In this document: piece after piece, positions 46,214-55,159 of the stretch
Layout of the letters: each line of letters starts with the position of its first letter
Position numbering within the stretch: position 1 is the first letter of the stretch
Assembly: GCF_003201675.2 (NCBI RefSeq)
Contig: NZ_CP029287.2
Coordinates: 310,001-374,000 of the forward strand
Direction of reading: 5' to 3'
Length of the DNA stretch: 64,000 bases
Source of the DNA: Metallosphaera hakonensis JCM 8857 = DSM 7519
GTDB taxonomy: Archaea > Thermoproteota > Thermoprotei_A > Sulfolobales > Sulfolobaceae
Notes under the pieces: model-generated
Told to the model about the DNA's origin: nothing
The model's database searches: none
What the model saw: only the letters and a program-made list of their open reading frames with translations
Made by a program: the position numbers and the translations under genes

Positions 46214-46644
46214 CTACTCACTATGGGAGAGTAACCAGTTCCCTCTATGGCTGTTTAAACCCTTAGTCCACATCGCAGTCTTCGAGAGGAGGTTGTAAAG
46301 AACTACGAAGACGTCAGATTCCGTGTGGAGTCTCTCCACGGTTTTGTTTTTCCTTCTCCTTTAGGTTAATACTGTCGCCGGCTCTGGTTCCTCTTATTGG
46401 ACAGCCCCATAATTTCCCCGATAATCAGTACGCATGCCTTATTCTGTGGACTCAACTTGCTCCTCTCGTGCCTTCCCTAACACTCGCAAACTTCGATTCC
46501 TCTAAGTTTCGGCTTAACTCTTGATCGAACCTCTCCCAACATATCCATCCTATCCTCACCACGTCCAAGGCCCGTCTCCTCATTGGGCTTAGTCTCCTTA
46601 TACAGCCAGATCAGATCCTCTATGGACTCCTTGAAGGCGTCGAA
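46214..46644 (-). pseudogene. DDE transposase remnant
   Basis: The minus-strand translation has FDAFKESIEDLIWLYKETKP, a stop, ACVLIIGEIMGLSNKRNQS, another stop, and after a frame change TESDVFVVLYNLLSKTAMW followed by HRGNWLLSHSE and a stop. The start and end look like the N- and C-terminal parts of one transposase with the catalytic middle deleted. The final hydrophobic segment resembles that of the transposase at the left window edge (TELFVYVIALIYNSSMYTS). Confidence 0.5.
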
Positions 46645-46767
46645 GTTCCTCTAGGTTAACATCTTATTCAAGCTTAGTGATACAAAATAAGATAATGTCT
46701 AAGTTTTTGATCCCACTTCCCGAATCCTCAGAAAAGGTTTATTAACTAAACCCCGTATGATATTTAG

Positions 46768-47472
46768 GTGTTACAGTTGAAAGATCACGTTAGGGTAGGG
46801 TTATCCACGGTGCTGATAATCGTGATAGTGGTGGTGATAGCGGCAGCGTCGGTGGGGATCGCCTACATGACAATCCACGGTTCCAACACCACATATAAGA
46901 TATCCTCGACACAGACCTCTAAATCTAGCCAGTCACAGAGTGGGTCCTCTCAAGGAGGAACTAGTTCCCCGCCCCCAAACTTCCCGCTATTCCTCACAGT
47001 AGGCCAAGTGGAACAGGCAGTGGGAGGTTCGTGGAGCATAAACCCTAGCACCACCTTATACGCGTACATTACTAACAACGGCTGGTACGAAGTGTTCTAC
47101 AACGGTAATCAAGCGGAGGTAGGGTCCCTCTACGGCTTGGGGTTAACCACTAACGTAACAGGTGTGAATAAGTACTACTTCGAGGATTTAGTGGGCAACT
47201 TAAACGGAATGAAGGTTAAGATAAATGCATGGGTGGCCATTACCAACGGTACTGGACAAGGACCAAGCAAATTTAGTCCTATCGTGGGCAACGTGATGGG
47301 ATATAATTATAGTTTCTATGGATTTTCTAACAACGGTAATGCCAACACCATAATCTATGCCAGCAACGGGCCCAACATAATATACTTGAGAGTATCTGGA
47401 TCTCTGCTCAGTAAGACCGAGGCGGTTCAACTGTTAACGGACGCGATATCCAACATACAGTCCATGACCTAA
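46768..47472 (+). CDS. Exported protein with N-terminal membrane anchor (unit 2)
   Basis: A 234-residue protein with one N-terminal span (VLIIVIVVVIAAASVGIAYM), a Ser/Thr/Gln-rich linker and an Asn-rich extracellular domain with many glycosylation sequons. VGGSWSINPSTTLYAYITNN aligns with the paralogue at 44118. GTG start, with TTTATTAAC (46738-46746) 27 bp upstream, so leaderless. It is followed by a zinc-ribbon PH-like gene, as in unit 1. Confidence 0.68.
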   Translation: MLQLKDHVRVGLSTVLIIVIVVVIAAASVGIAYMTIHGSNTTYKISSTQTSKSSQSQSGSSQGGTSSPPPNFPLFLTVGQVEQAVGGSWSINPSTTLYAYITNNGWYEVFYNGNQAEVGSLYGLGLTTNVTGVNKYYFEDLVGNLNGMKVKINAWVAITNGTGQGPSKFSPIVGNVMGYNYSFYGFSNNGNANTIIYASNGPNIIYLRVSGSLLSKTEAVQLLTDAISNIQSMT

Positions 47473-47661
47473 CATCGAAACTAGGAAGCCGCGAGTCCAG
47501 AAGATGTTTTTCTTAGATTTCTCAAAAATTGAAATTCGTACGTCATGATTGTTTCCTATACAGGTTCCCATCCTCAGACAACTGGGAAACTAATCTCAGG
47601 CTCAAGTTCGTAAGTGATCAGTTATCGAACTCGTTTCCTAATACCGTTTAATGGGTTCATG

Positions 47662-47784
47662 GTTATGGATATCTTCAATTTTCTTAAGTGTTAATCTCAT
47701 GAATTCCTCCTTAATTCTAAGTTACACGTCGACTTAAAAGTAGGTTAGACGTTAACCTCTAGGAAATTTGAATTCATCCATAAC
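47662..47784. mobile_element. About 123-bp GTGGAT-type MITE, copy 4
   Basis: Ends GTTATGGATATCTTC and GAATTCATCCATAAC. The interior (CTTAAGTGTTAATCTCATGA, GACTTAAAAGTAGG) matches copies at 31421 and 54868. It lies between an exported-protein gene and its zinc-ribbon partner. Confidence 0.6.
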
Positions 47785-47840
47785 GCAATAGTTTCGTCAG
47801 CATTTAAATATTTATTTTTAGGTATATATTATGATCTAAA

Positions 47841-48509
47841 ATGGTATTAGTGTGCCCTGCGTGTGGTCAATCGAACCCAGATGGATCCACCTTCTGTGGG
47901 TACTGCGGTAGGCAGTTGGTATCCTCCCCCCTTCAGGGAAGCTCGCCATCTCCCGCAGTACCCTACTCTCAGCCCTCAACGCAAAATCCTACCCAATTGC
48001 AACCTCAACCGGGTGGGGAAACTGCCCTCTACATGATCCAGATAGCTGGGCTGGATCCAGAAATGAAGCCTGGGAGTGTTCTACTTACTGATAGGAGGAT
48101 TCTGTACTCCCACACTGTATACCTTAAGAATGAGTCTACTGGATCAACCGCCGGAATGAAAGTCCCAATGATAGCCACCGATATAGCAACTGCCGTGATA
48201 CGTCTCAGGAACATCATGAAGATAAGGGATATTGCCTCCTCCATACCGTCAAACGAGATAATAAAGGAACTGAGGATCCCCATGACCTCGGCCCCGCAAC
48301 TGATCAATCCACGCGAGTTACTCTATGGAGAGATAAGGGAAGTACAAATAGAAAGCGCTCCTTTTATGAACGGAACGAGAGTGGAGTTTCGCTCACATTC
48401 TTTTTTGAGGGTCAGGTTAGAGATTGAGGTCCCGAACGTAAACCCTCAAAACATGGTGTACATATTTCACGATACACCACTGAGGAATAACATAAGGACC
48501 AAGTTTTAA
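47841..48509 (+). CDS. Zinc-ribbon protein with PH-like domain (unit 2)
   Basis: A 222-residue paralogue of the gene at 45370. The zinc ribbon, linker and first 50 residues are identical at protein and, as read, at DNA level. After that the domains diverge strongly (GETALYMIQIAGLDPEMKPG, LLTDRRILYSHT, VNPQNMVYIFHDTPLRNN). The immediate upstream region with its TATA box is also nearly the same. Cytosolic by prediction. It probably works with the exported protein encoded just before it; that is inference from the repeated gene order. Confidence 0.7.
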   Translation: MVLVCPACGQSNPDGSTFCGYCGRQLVSSPLQGSSPSPAVPYSQPSTQNPTQLQPQPGGETALYMIQIAGLDPEMKPGSVLLTDRRILYSHTVYLKNESTGSTAGMKVPMIATDIATAVIRLRNIMKIRDIASSIPSNEIIKELRIPMTSAPQLINPRELLYGEIREVQIESAPFMNGTRVEFRSHSFLRVRLEIEVPNVNPQNMVYIFHDTPLRNNIRTKF

Positions 48510-48653
48510 CCCCTCAATCCAGGGGAGGGCTTGGGCTGACCGCGTAAGTTTACAGGACTCGCCTGCCCTGCGGAAGTCTTGTACCTCTAAACCTAAGATT
48601 TGGATGGCGGGAAAATAGTTAATCTTTTAAAGTGTAAAATTTCCCATAAATAG

Positions 48654-49442
48654 ATGATATCGCCCCAGGAGTTAGAAGGATTAAAGTTCATGTACGAATC
48701 AATGAAGCGACTGACCGCAGCTGTCCTGATCTACGCAGTGGTATTATTCATAGTCTTAACGTCTGGCTTGGCCCCTGGAATTGGGATTCCCGCCATAATC
48801 TCCTTTGTACTCTTCATTTCAGGCGCGTCGGAGTTCAACAAGGCATTCAGGATCCTGGAGCTCTACCACGGCATATTCAGGTTAGGTAAGGTGGTTGCGA
48901 TCCTCCTGTTCATTCCTTTGGTGAACATACTTGGGGTAATTCTGTTTGGAGTTCTCTTAACCTCCTTAGGGAGGAATTACAGGAACGGTCTCATGAGCTT
49001 GGGAGGGATACTTACCGCTGTTCCTTTCACCTTACCTCTAGGAGTAATCATCTCTCTCATAGCTTTAAAGAGGACCTGGGAAAACCCGAACCTTCACTTG
49101 GGTTCGGCTCAAGCCGTGAACTACAATTGGGGTGGCTCTGCGCCCGACACTTCCCCGCAAAACGGTCGGGTGGTTCAGGTGGGGGTGGGCAGGATTAAGG
49201 GGGGCCAAGCTAACTTCAGGCTCTACGCATATCAAGAGGTCTACATAAAGGACGTAATACTCGAGGGTTACCCCTCCCACACGACATCGGTTATGCCATC
49301 ACATTTGGTACCGGGATCTAACGAGGTTAGCGTTTACCTGAGTCCCGAGCCCATGCTCCCTGTTAACACTATGCATAAATTGGTAGTGATTCTCTCCGAC
49401 AATAGCGTTGTGAACGTGAAGGTGGAAAACAGGGTTCAGTGA
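48654..49442 (+). CDS. Membrane protein, DUF973-like
   Basis: The 262 residues begin with EGLKFMYESMKRLTAAVLI, then four hydrophobic spans to about residue 140 (IISFVLFISGASEF, VVAILLFIPLVNILGVILFG, AVPFTLPLGVIISLIAL). A soluble domain of about 100 beta-rich residues follows. This layout matches DUF973 proteins, which are common in Sulfolobales and of unknown function. CTTTTAAAG about 25 bp upstream supports the ATG. Confidence 0.65.
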   Translation: MISPQELEGLKFMYESMKRLTAAVLIYAVVLFIVLTSGLAPGIGIPAIISFVLFISGASEFNKAFRILELYHGIFRLGKVVAILLFIPLVNILGVILFGVLLTSLGRNYRNGLMSLGGILTAVPFTLPLGVIISLIALKRTWENPNLHLGSAQAVNYNWGGSAPDTSPQNGRVVQVGVGRIKGGQANFRLYAYQEVYIKDVILEGYPSHTTSVMPSHLVPGSNEVSVYLSPEPMLPVNTMHKLVVILSDNSVVNVKVENRVQ

Positions 49443-49870
49443 ATTCAACGGGAGGGTTCACTAGTAATTCCACAAAATTCTTAACCATTTGGATAGCATA
49501 AAATAAGAAATGATAAGACAAAAACTTGCTGGAAGTACTAACGTATAGTTTTTAGGTAGACGTTGCCAGAGAATAATACCTCACTCTAGGCACACGCTAA
49601 TGGGAATGACATCTTGGGAAGACAGGATAGGATACATCAAACACGAGGCTAAATTCTCCTTAAGTTAACCCATGGCTCCCTTCAGGAGAGTTCTCTCGCA
49701 ATGACTTGTGATTTAATTCAGGTTTTATCGTCGAAGTGTAAACCTAACCTTTAACTCAACGTAGGATTTAAACTTAGAGACTTAGGAGCTTTACGCTTAA
49801 TAAAATCGAAATAATCCGCGAAATACCCACTCAAGTAAAGTATTTATATTATTTCCTCGTAGTATTTGTC
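49443..49870. other. Intergenic region with weak MITE remnant
   Basis: 428 bases with no gene. About 49735-49845 resembles the GTGGAT MITE family in places (GGATTTAAACTTAG, AATAAAATCGAAATAATCCGC) but the left end is lost. ATTTATATT (49842-49850) is the TATA box of the following gene. Confidence 0.35.
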
Positions 49871-52150
49871 ATGAAACTGCATTTAGGTGTAGCCTTAGTA
49901 GTGTCCATGCTCTTTTTAATCTCGCTCTTATCACCTTATCTAGCTCAATCCAACGCTTCTGCGAACAACGAGGTTTTACAGAACTCCTACGGAGGCGTGA
50001 TCTTTAACATACCAACCATCGACGGTCCCATGTACCTTGCTATGGATCCTTCCAACCACATGCTATACGTGGCGAGTTACGGGGGTTTGTTCGAGCTTTA
50101 CCCGTCAACCTTCAGCGTTAAGGCCTATGCCAGTTCGTCCTACTCTACGGCTAAACTGATCTACGATCAGAAGTATCAGAAGCTTTTACTGGTGTCTAAG
50201 TATGGGGGCTTTAGCGCATATCCAGGGGTAGCAATAATTAACACTACTTCTTTTCTACAATCTTCTTTTTTCTCCCTCCCCGGTTGTCCTTTCTCTGCGG
50301 TCGTTGACCCACAGAACGGTTTCCTCTACGTCACGGGAAAGGAAATTTCCTCCAGTTCCCTGGACTACGTTGCTGCGTATAACCCCTCCAACGAATCCAT
50401 GTTATGGAGCATCAAACTTGTTTCCTCCGTCCTCTATGTCTCCTACGATCCCGTATCGAATCTCATGGTGGTTACTGGAGTTGGCCTAGGTAAGATAATT
50501 TTCCTCAACCCCCTTAACGGGGGGATAACGAGGGAGGTTCCCACGAATCAGAGCCTCTGCCAGGTTGCAGTGGATCCCAACACAGGGGAGATCTTCGCCG
50601 TGAATTCGGAGGGCAACCAAGTTCTGGTCCTCAACTCTGTTGGTAACTCCACCCTGAGTCAGGTGACCGTAGGTCCCTCACCGACCTGTATACTTTACGA
50701 TAACGTTACCGGTTACATGTACGTTCTAGATTCGGGATCAGATCAGGTGTCAGTGATAAGCCCAGGGAACCTGCAGGTAATAGCTACCTTAAACTTGGGG
50801 AGGCCCCTAGAGGGTCCCGGAGAGATCACTAGCTTAGCGATGGATCCTCTGAACGGCAACGTGTATGTGGGCGGTAAGTACTCAATAAGCTTAATCTCAG
50901 GAACTACCCTTCTGGCCCAATACTTCCCCTACAGGGGTGGAAATTACTTGGCCTACGATCCCCAGACAGGAGACGTTTTCGTACCCGACGGCTACAGGGG
51001 GGTGTTAGTCTTCAACCCTTCTAAGGGAATAGGAGTAAATTACGTGTTCGTAGGCCAAGTAAACTTAACCTACGGCCCCATAACTTACGACACGGAAGGC
51101 GCTGTATATGATCCGCATACTAACCTCATTTATGTATCCGAGCCTGCCACCGGAGTAGTAGCTGCCATTGACCCTAGTAACGGGGTCGTGGTGAAGAACA
51201 TATCGGTTCAGATAGGTTCCGCTAAATACTTCCCAACTTTCCTATTTTACGACCCTCAGAACGGCTACATATACACGCCAGCCGTGGATAGTAGTGCGGT
51301 GGTGGTCATAAATCCCGCAACGGGAGAGTCCATACAGTGCATAAACGCTATAGCGGGATTTAAGCAGATGATATACGACCCTCAGAACGGGTTCCTTTAC
51401 GCAACTTATCCGATAGGAAACTTAGTTTTTATTATAAATCCCAACAACGACTCAATGTTTAAGCACGTGGCGTCCTTCTGTGAACCATATTCTCTTACCT
51501 ACGACCCTCAGAACGGCTACATATACATACTGAATTTAGTAAACCCCAACACCAGTACGGGCTCCACGATCTCAGTGCTGAACCCGGAAACCAACGAGGT
51601 GGTCAAATGCGTTGCCTTAAACTACTCTGGGATGCCGTTCAATGGAACCTCCATAGTATACGATAACGCCAATGGATACCTATACGTAGCTGGGGTACAG
51701 AATGATGTAATCTACGTTTTAGTCCTTAACCCTTCGAACCTAAAGGTAGTGGACGAGATCTACGCCCAGCCTATTTTTGGCAAGAATGGCAAGGTTAACC
51801 CGGTTCTCGACTACGTCAATCAGGAAAATGACCTATACCTATTGACCTCCATGGGCATGGTGGTATTCAACACCCCTAACTCCACCTCGACCAGCGTGAG
51901 CTCCCAACCTCCAACTAACTCCACTTCCTCCCCTCCAACTAACTCCTCCAGTAAGGGGACCTCCAGCCCTCCTCCAACGAACACGACTAGCGAGAACGGC
52001 ACGTCCACGAAAATCGTATCATCAACGCAGTCCTCTCCTCCCCCTACCCAGAACAAAGGTTCCATCCCAATCTTACCATTGATCGCAATAGTGATAGTAG
52101 TCCTGGGTGTAGTCGTGTTCGTGGCATATGGAAGAAGAAGGAGTTCCTAA
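49871..52150 (+). CDS. Membrane-anchored extracellular beta-propeller protein (YVTN type)
   Basis: A 759-residue exported protein. It has a signal peptide (LGVALVVSMLFLISLLSPYL), then about 650 residues of repeated blades built on YDPQNGYIYT-like units (YDPQNGFLYA, YDPQTGDVFVP, DPLNGNVYVGG). A Thr/Ser/Pro linker follows, then one C-terminal span (LPLIAIVIVVLGVVVFVAYG) and basic tail GRRRSS. Such surface propellers bind proteins or sugars; the ligand is unknown. ATTTATATT about 25 bp upstream gives a leaderless ATG. It lies at the downstream end of the duplicated zinc-ribbon units. Confidence 0.85.
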   Translation: MKLHLGVALVVSMLFLISLLSPYLAQSNASANNEVLQNSYGGVIFNIPTIDGPMYLAMDPSNHMLYVASYGGLFELYPSTFSVKAYASSSYSTAKLIYDQKYQKLLLVSKYGGFSAYPGVAIINTTSFLQSSFFSLPGCPFSAVVDPQNGFLYVTGKEISSSSLDYVAAYNPSNESMLWSIKLVSSVLYVSYDPVSNLMVVTGVGLGKIIFLNPLNGGITREVPTNQSLCQVAVDPNTGEIFAVNSEGNQVLVLNSVGNSTLSQVTVGPSPTCILYDNVTGYMYVLDSGSDQVSVISPGNLQVIATLNLGRPLEGPGEITSLAMDPLNGNVYVGGKYSISLISGTTLLAQYFPYRGGNYLAYDPQTGDVFVPDGYRGVLVFNPSKGIGVNYVFVGQVNLTYGPITYDTEGAVYDPHTNLIYVSEPATGVVAAIDPSNGVVVKNISVQIGSAKYFPTFLFYDPQNGYIYTPAVDSSAVVVINPATGESIQCINAIAGFKQMIYDPQNGFLYATYPIGNLVFIINPNNDSMFKHVASFCEPYSLTYDPQNGYIYILNLVNPNTSTGSTISVLNPETNEVVKCVALNYSGMPFNGTSIVYDNANGYLYVAGVQNDVIYVLVLNPSNLKVVDEIYAQPIFGKNGKVNPVLDYVNQENDLYLLTSMGMVVFNTPNSTSTSVSSQPPTNSTSSPPTNSSSKGTSSPPPTNTTSENGTSTKIVSSTQSSPPPTQNKGSIPILPLIAIVIVVLGVVVFVAYGRRRSS

Positions 52151-52218
52151 TAGGGAAGAATTAATTTTTCGATTCGGTATACCTTGAAGCTTTTTCCTGG
52201 ATTTTACAACAGTTAGCC

Positions 52219-53392
52219 GGGAGTGTTCTCATGCAGTCATCTTATTCGATAAGTACCTGTAAAAATATTAATGCGAGGCAGAAATCTCTTCAAGGGCTTT
52301 TGTGGTCCTTACAACGAGTGGACTTGAATACTTGAGGACGCGTGGGATCGAAAAGACTTATGTGCGAGGACCTCGAGGTTCTTTAGGTGTATGCCATGAA
52401 CCTCGTAGCCCTCGCACAACTTATACTTCTCGTTCTAAGAAATTTAAACCTTAAGCCCCGAAAGCACAGACCAGAGGAAATCGCCTTCGCCCTCGCGGCT
52501 TACGTGATGGGAGTGCAGGTCACCAAGCTCAAGATACCGCCCTCCACTTTGTATTATTACATCAAGAAACTCGGGATCAAGAGGAGGAAGGACGCGAGGC
52601 CGAGATGTCCGTCCTGCAACTCGGACCGCGTGGTCAGGAACGGTTCGTCAAGAGGGAAGAGCAAGTACAGGTGTAAGGTCTGCGGGAGGACCTTTTACGG
52701 AACTGCGAGTCACAGGATGAGCAGGGAGCAGAGGGAGAGAATCTTGAAGGAGTACACCAACAGGATGAGCTTGAGGGGAATATCCAAGGTTGAGGGAAGG
52801 CCCTTGACCACGGTCTACAGCTTAGTGAAGAGGGCCGGCTTGAAGGCCTACGTTAACCTGTTGATCCTGCAAGCCCAATTGAAGGCCTTCAGGGCGAAGT
52901 TCGCGGTTCTAGACGAGAGCTGGACTTACGTACACGTGAGACGCGGTCCTAGACGACAGAACCTCTGGATCTGGAACGCCCTGGTCGACGGAGTTCCCTT
53001 CTTCGTCACCGGCGACAGGGACTACAACACCTTCCGCTTCCTCTGGAGTTCTCTTCCCAAGTGCGAGGTCCACTACACCGACGCCTACTCAATCTATCAA
53101 GTCCTAGATCACCACGTCGTGGGCAAGAAGTACACCCACACCGCGGAGAGTTACAACTCGTTCTGTAGGTCGCACTTAGCTCGGCTAGCCAGGGACACGA
53201 AGGCCGTCAACAGGAGCAGAGGGATGACGGACTACAGCCTGGCCCTGTTGAACGTCATGAACCCGCATGTTTTCTCGGACGAGGAGACTCCCTTGAACCT
53301 GGCCTATTTGAGGGGAGTACAGCATATTAGAGAACATCTGATATAATTTTACAGGTAGTTATCGAATAAGATGACTGCATGAGAACACTCCC
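52219..53392 (+). mobile_element. Complete IS1-family insertion sequence, 1174 bp (ISC1173-like size)
   Basis: Ends GGGAGTGTTCTCATGCAGTC and its inverse, with inverted repeats extending about 45 bp (one or two mismatches). A perfect 8-bp target duplication AGTTAGCC flanks it (52211-52218 and 53393-53400), typical of IS1-family movement. One intact transposase gene lies inside. The intact ends and duplication imply a recent insertion. The length equals that of the known Sulfolobus element ISC1173 to within a base, but identity was not tested. Confidence 0.93.
52387..53346 (+). CDS. IS1-family transposase
   Basis: A 319-residue single-frame transposase. The N-terminal part has a zinc finger (CPSCNSDRVV then CKVCGRTF) and helix-turn-helix (LRGISKVEGRPLTTVYSLVK). 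The catalytic part has VLDESWTYVHVRRGPRRQN, HYTDAYSIYQVL and GKKYTHTAESYNSFCRSHLA, which match the IS1 DDE layout (DExW, TDxxxxY, HxxExxNxxxR). The GTG at 52387 or ATG at 52396 may be used. There is no frameshift site, unlike bacterial IS1. Confidence 0.93.
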   Translation: MYAMNLVALAQLILLVLRNLNLKPRKHRPEEIAFALAAYVMGVQVTKLKIPPSTLYYYIKKLGIKRRKDARPRCPSCNSDRVVRNGSSRGKSKYRCKVCGRTFYGTASHRMSREQRERILKEYTNRMSLRGISKVEGRPLTTVYSLVKRAGLKAYVNLLILQAQLKAFRAKFAVLDESWTYVHVRRGPRRQNLWIWNALVDGVPFFVTGDRDYNTFRFLWSSLPKCEVHYTDAYSIYQVLDHHVVGKKYTHTAESYNSFCRSHLARLARDTKAVNRSRGMTDYSLALLNVMNPHVFSDEETPLNLAYLRGVQHIREHLI

Positions 53393-53400
53393 AGTTAGCC

Positions 53401-53942
53401 CAAAACTCGAATTTAGATTAACGTCTGGTTTTGAATTAAAGAGAAACCTAACACTTTGGAACATTGAAGAGTTTCACAAGGTGAATTTCTTTGTAATGTG
53501 CCATTGTGATTGAGAGCTCATATGCGAGTCTTATAGCTCGTAATACCGACGCAGTGGCTTTGCCTTACATAGTAATGATGATACCACCTTTTCCTTCATT
53601 AAATCTCCCTCACGACAAATAGTTACACAAACTCAGAGTTTCGTGCCAAGACTCCTGAGATGAGGGTCGATGTCAGACGAATCGCACTAGAGTTGATTCT
53701 CCTCGGCGACGCGATCTGAGAATCTCAAGAAAAGAGAGATGGGCCTTAATCCCTTAGGTAAATTAGATGAGGAGGAACTTTTCAATAGGTCTTTTTTACA
53801 ATTTTATGGAGAAGAAATTATTTTGGACTATCTGATGAGCGTATCGTCGTTAGTATTTCCAGTAAGTATTCGACCTAGACATCTCTTGTTCCAAGCTGAG
53901 AACTTGTCGGAAACACTAGTGTACCCCTAACTCCCATGGTTT
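53401..53942. other. Intergenic region
   Basis: About 540 bases after the IS element. A 63-codon frame at 53739-53930 has no supporting signal and is not called. No repeat recognised before 53943. Confidence 0.4.
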
Positions 53943-54058
53943 GTGGTTGGCTCCAATTTCCTAGATGTTAAGTTCATGGATTTCTCTAGTGCTGAAATCC
54001 AGTGCCAAGTTAAAAGTAGGTTCAACATAGTCTTGATAAAATTTTGGCGAGATTCACT
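53943..54058. mobile_element. GTGGAT-type MITE relative, copy 6
   Basis: The order CCAATTTCCTAGATGTTAAG, AAGTTAAAAGTAGGTTCAAC and CTTGATAAAATTTTGG matches the interior of the copies at 47662 and 54868. The ends are worn. It lies just upstream of the zinc-ribbon gene at 54126 and creates a false N-terminal extension of that frame. Confidence 0.45.
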
Positions 54059-54125
54059 AAGTATACGATCCAATGATATTAAAAGGGAAGATAGGTTTAT
54101 ATGTAATACGTTACTAAGATATATT

Positions 54126-54833
54126 ATGAGATGTCCCTATTGCGACCACGTGTTATCAAATGATCCAAGTAGTTACGGATCGAGCAGATGTGACTTTTGC
54201 GGGAACACGATTAATTTGGGTAACACTTTTCTTTATTTTAGAATAAGAAATCTAATACATGGATGTAATCAAACACATCATGCTAGGGGAGCCCATGGGC
54301 ACCACATTTGTTTGACGAGTACGTCATTGGATTTCACCGATATGGGAGTAATAAACTTCAAGCCTCAAATAAGTTCATTCTACGAGGTGTTAATCAGATG
54401 CAGTCGCACGGGTCTTTTAACCGTCAGATGGGAATGCGACCAACTCTTTAGGGAAGACATTTTCATCGAGAAACTTGGAGTTTTAGTGAATATACCAGTA
54501 CCACATAGAACATCCCATCACAACACTAGGGTGGCCCTTATTGATAAGTGGGGCGTAAATATATATGATGGGGACATATTGACCGTAGAAATGTTTAGGG
54601 GAGGAAAGAAAGAAGACGTCAAATACCTATACAGTGAGTTCGCAATAATTCCATATGATAAAATAAAGGAAATATCCATTAGACCTCATGATACCTACAC
54701 CTATATGGAGGTCGAGACGAAGTTCGGTGCTCATGTGAGAAGTATAGTTGGGCAGTTAGGTTATATTCCGGCCAACAGGGTTCTTGAAATGTTTAAGGGA
54801 ACGCCCGCAGAAAACCTAGTGAAAGTGAAATAA
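54126..54833 (+). CDS. Zinc-ribbon protein with PH-like C terminus (divergent member)
   Basis: Starting at 54126 gives a 235-residue protein with an N-terminal zinc ribbon (CPYCDHVLSND, then CDFCG). The middle has a His/Cys-rich stretch (HGCNQTHHARGAHGHHIC), which may bind a second metal. The C-terminal domain (YDKIKEISIRPHDTYTY, PANRVLEMFKGTPAENL) matches the end of the proteins at 45370 and 47841. GGTTTATATG (54094-54103) is 26-28 bp before the ATG; the longer frame from 53943 runs through a MITE. Its A+T content is higher than its neighbours. Confidence 0.68.
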   Translation: MRCPYCDHVLSNDPSSYGSSRCDFCGNTINLGNTFLYFRIRNLIHGCNQTHHARGAHGHHICLTSTSLDFTDMGVINFKPQISSFYEVLIRCSRTGLLTVRWECDQLFREDIFIEKLGVLVNIPVPHRTSHHNTRVALIDKWGVNIYDGDILTVEMFRGGKKEDVKYLYSEFAIIPYDKIKEISIRPHDTYTYMEVETKFGAHVRSIVGQLGYIPANRVLEMFKGTPAENLVKVK

Positions 54834-54867
54834 GCTCCCTTTCGCGAAATCCTTTTTGAATCAGGAG

Positions 54868-54990
54868 CCTTATGAATCTCTCCATTTTCCCAAGTGCTAA
54901 TCTCATGGGTCCCTCCTAAATTTGAAACTAGATCTAGATTTAAAACCGAGTTTGAAATTTGCCTTGATAAAATTTGAAGTGGTCCGAGAA
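54868..54990. mobile_element. GTGGAT-type MITE, copy 5
   Basis: Left part CTTATGAATCTCTCCATTTT, interior CAAGTGCTAATCTCATGGGT and right part GATAAAATTTGAAGTGGTCC are the family order. Ends are imperfect inverted repeats; no target duplication seen. Confidence 0.5.
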
Positions 54991-55159
54991 ACATTTTTCT
55001 AGTTAAGATTTTTAAGTTAAAGCATCATCTTAATTAGGGAAATGGTGAATATTAAAAATATATATGGAGTTAATAAAAGGATTTTAATTGTCCCGCCCGT
55101 TACTGTAAGCGAGATATCGTATCCCAAACTTATCGAGATTGGTTAAAAGAGGTGAAATG

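Noticed and set aside
53739-53930. 63-codon frame after the IS element
   Set aside because: No TATA box at the right distance, no ribosome site, no recognised homologue; left uncalled.
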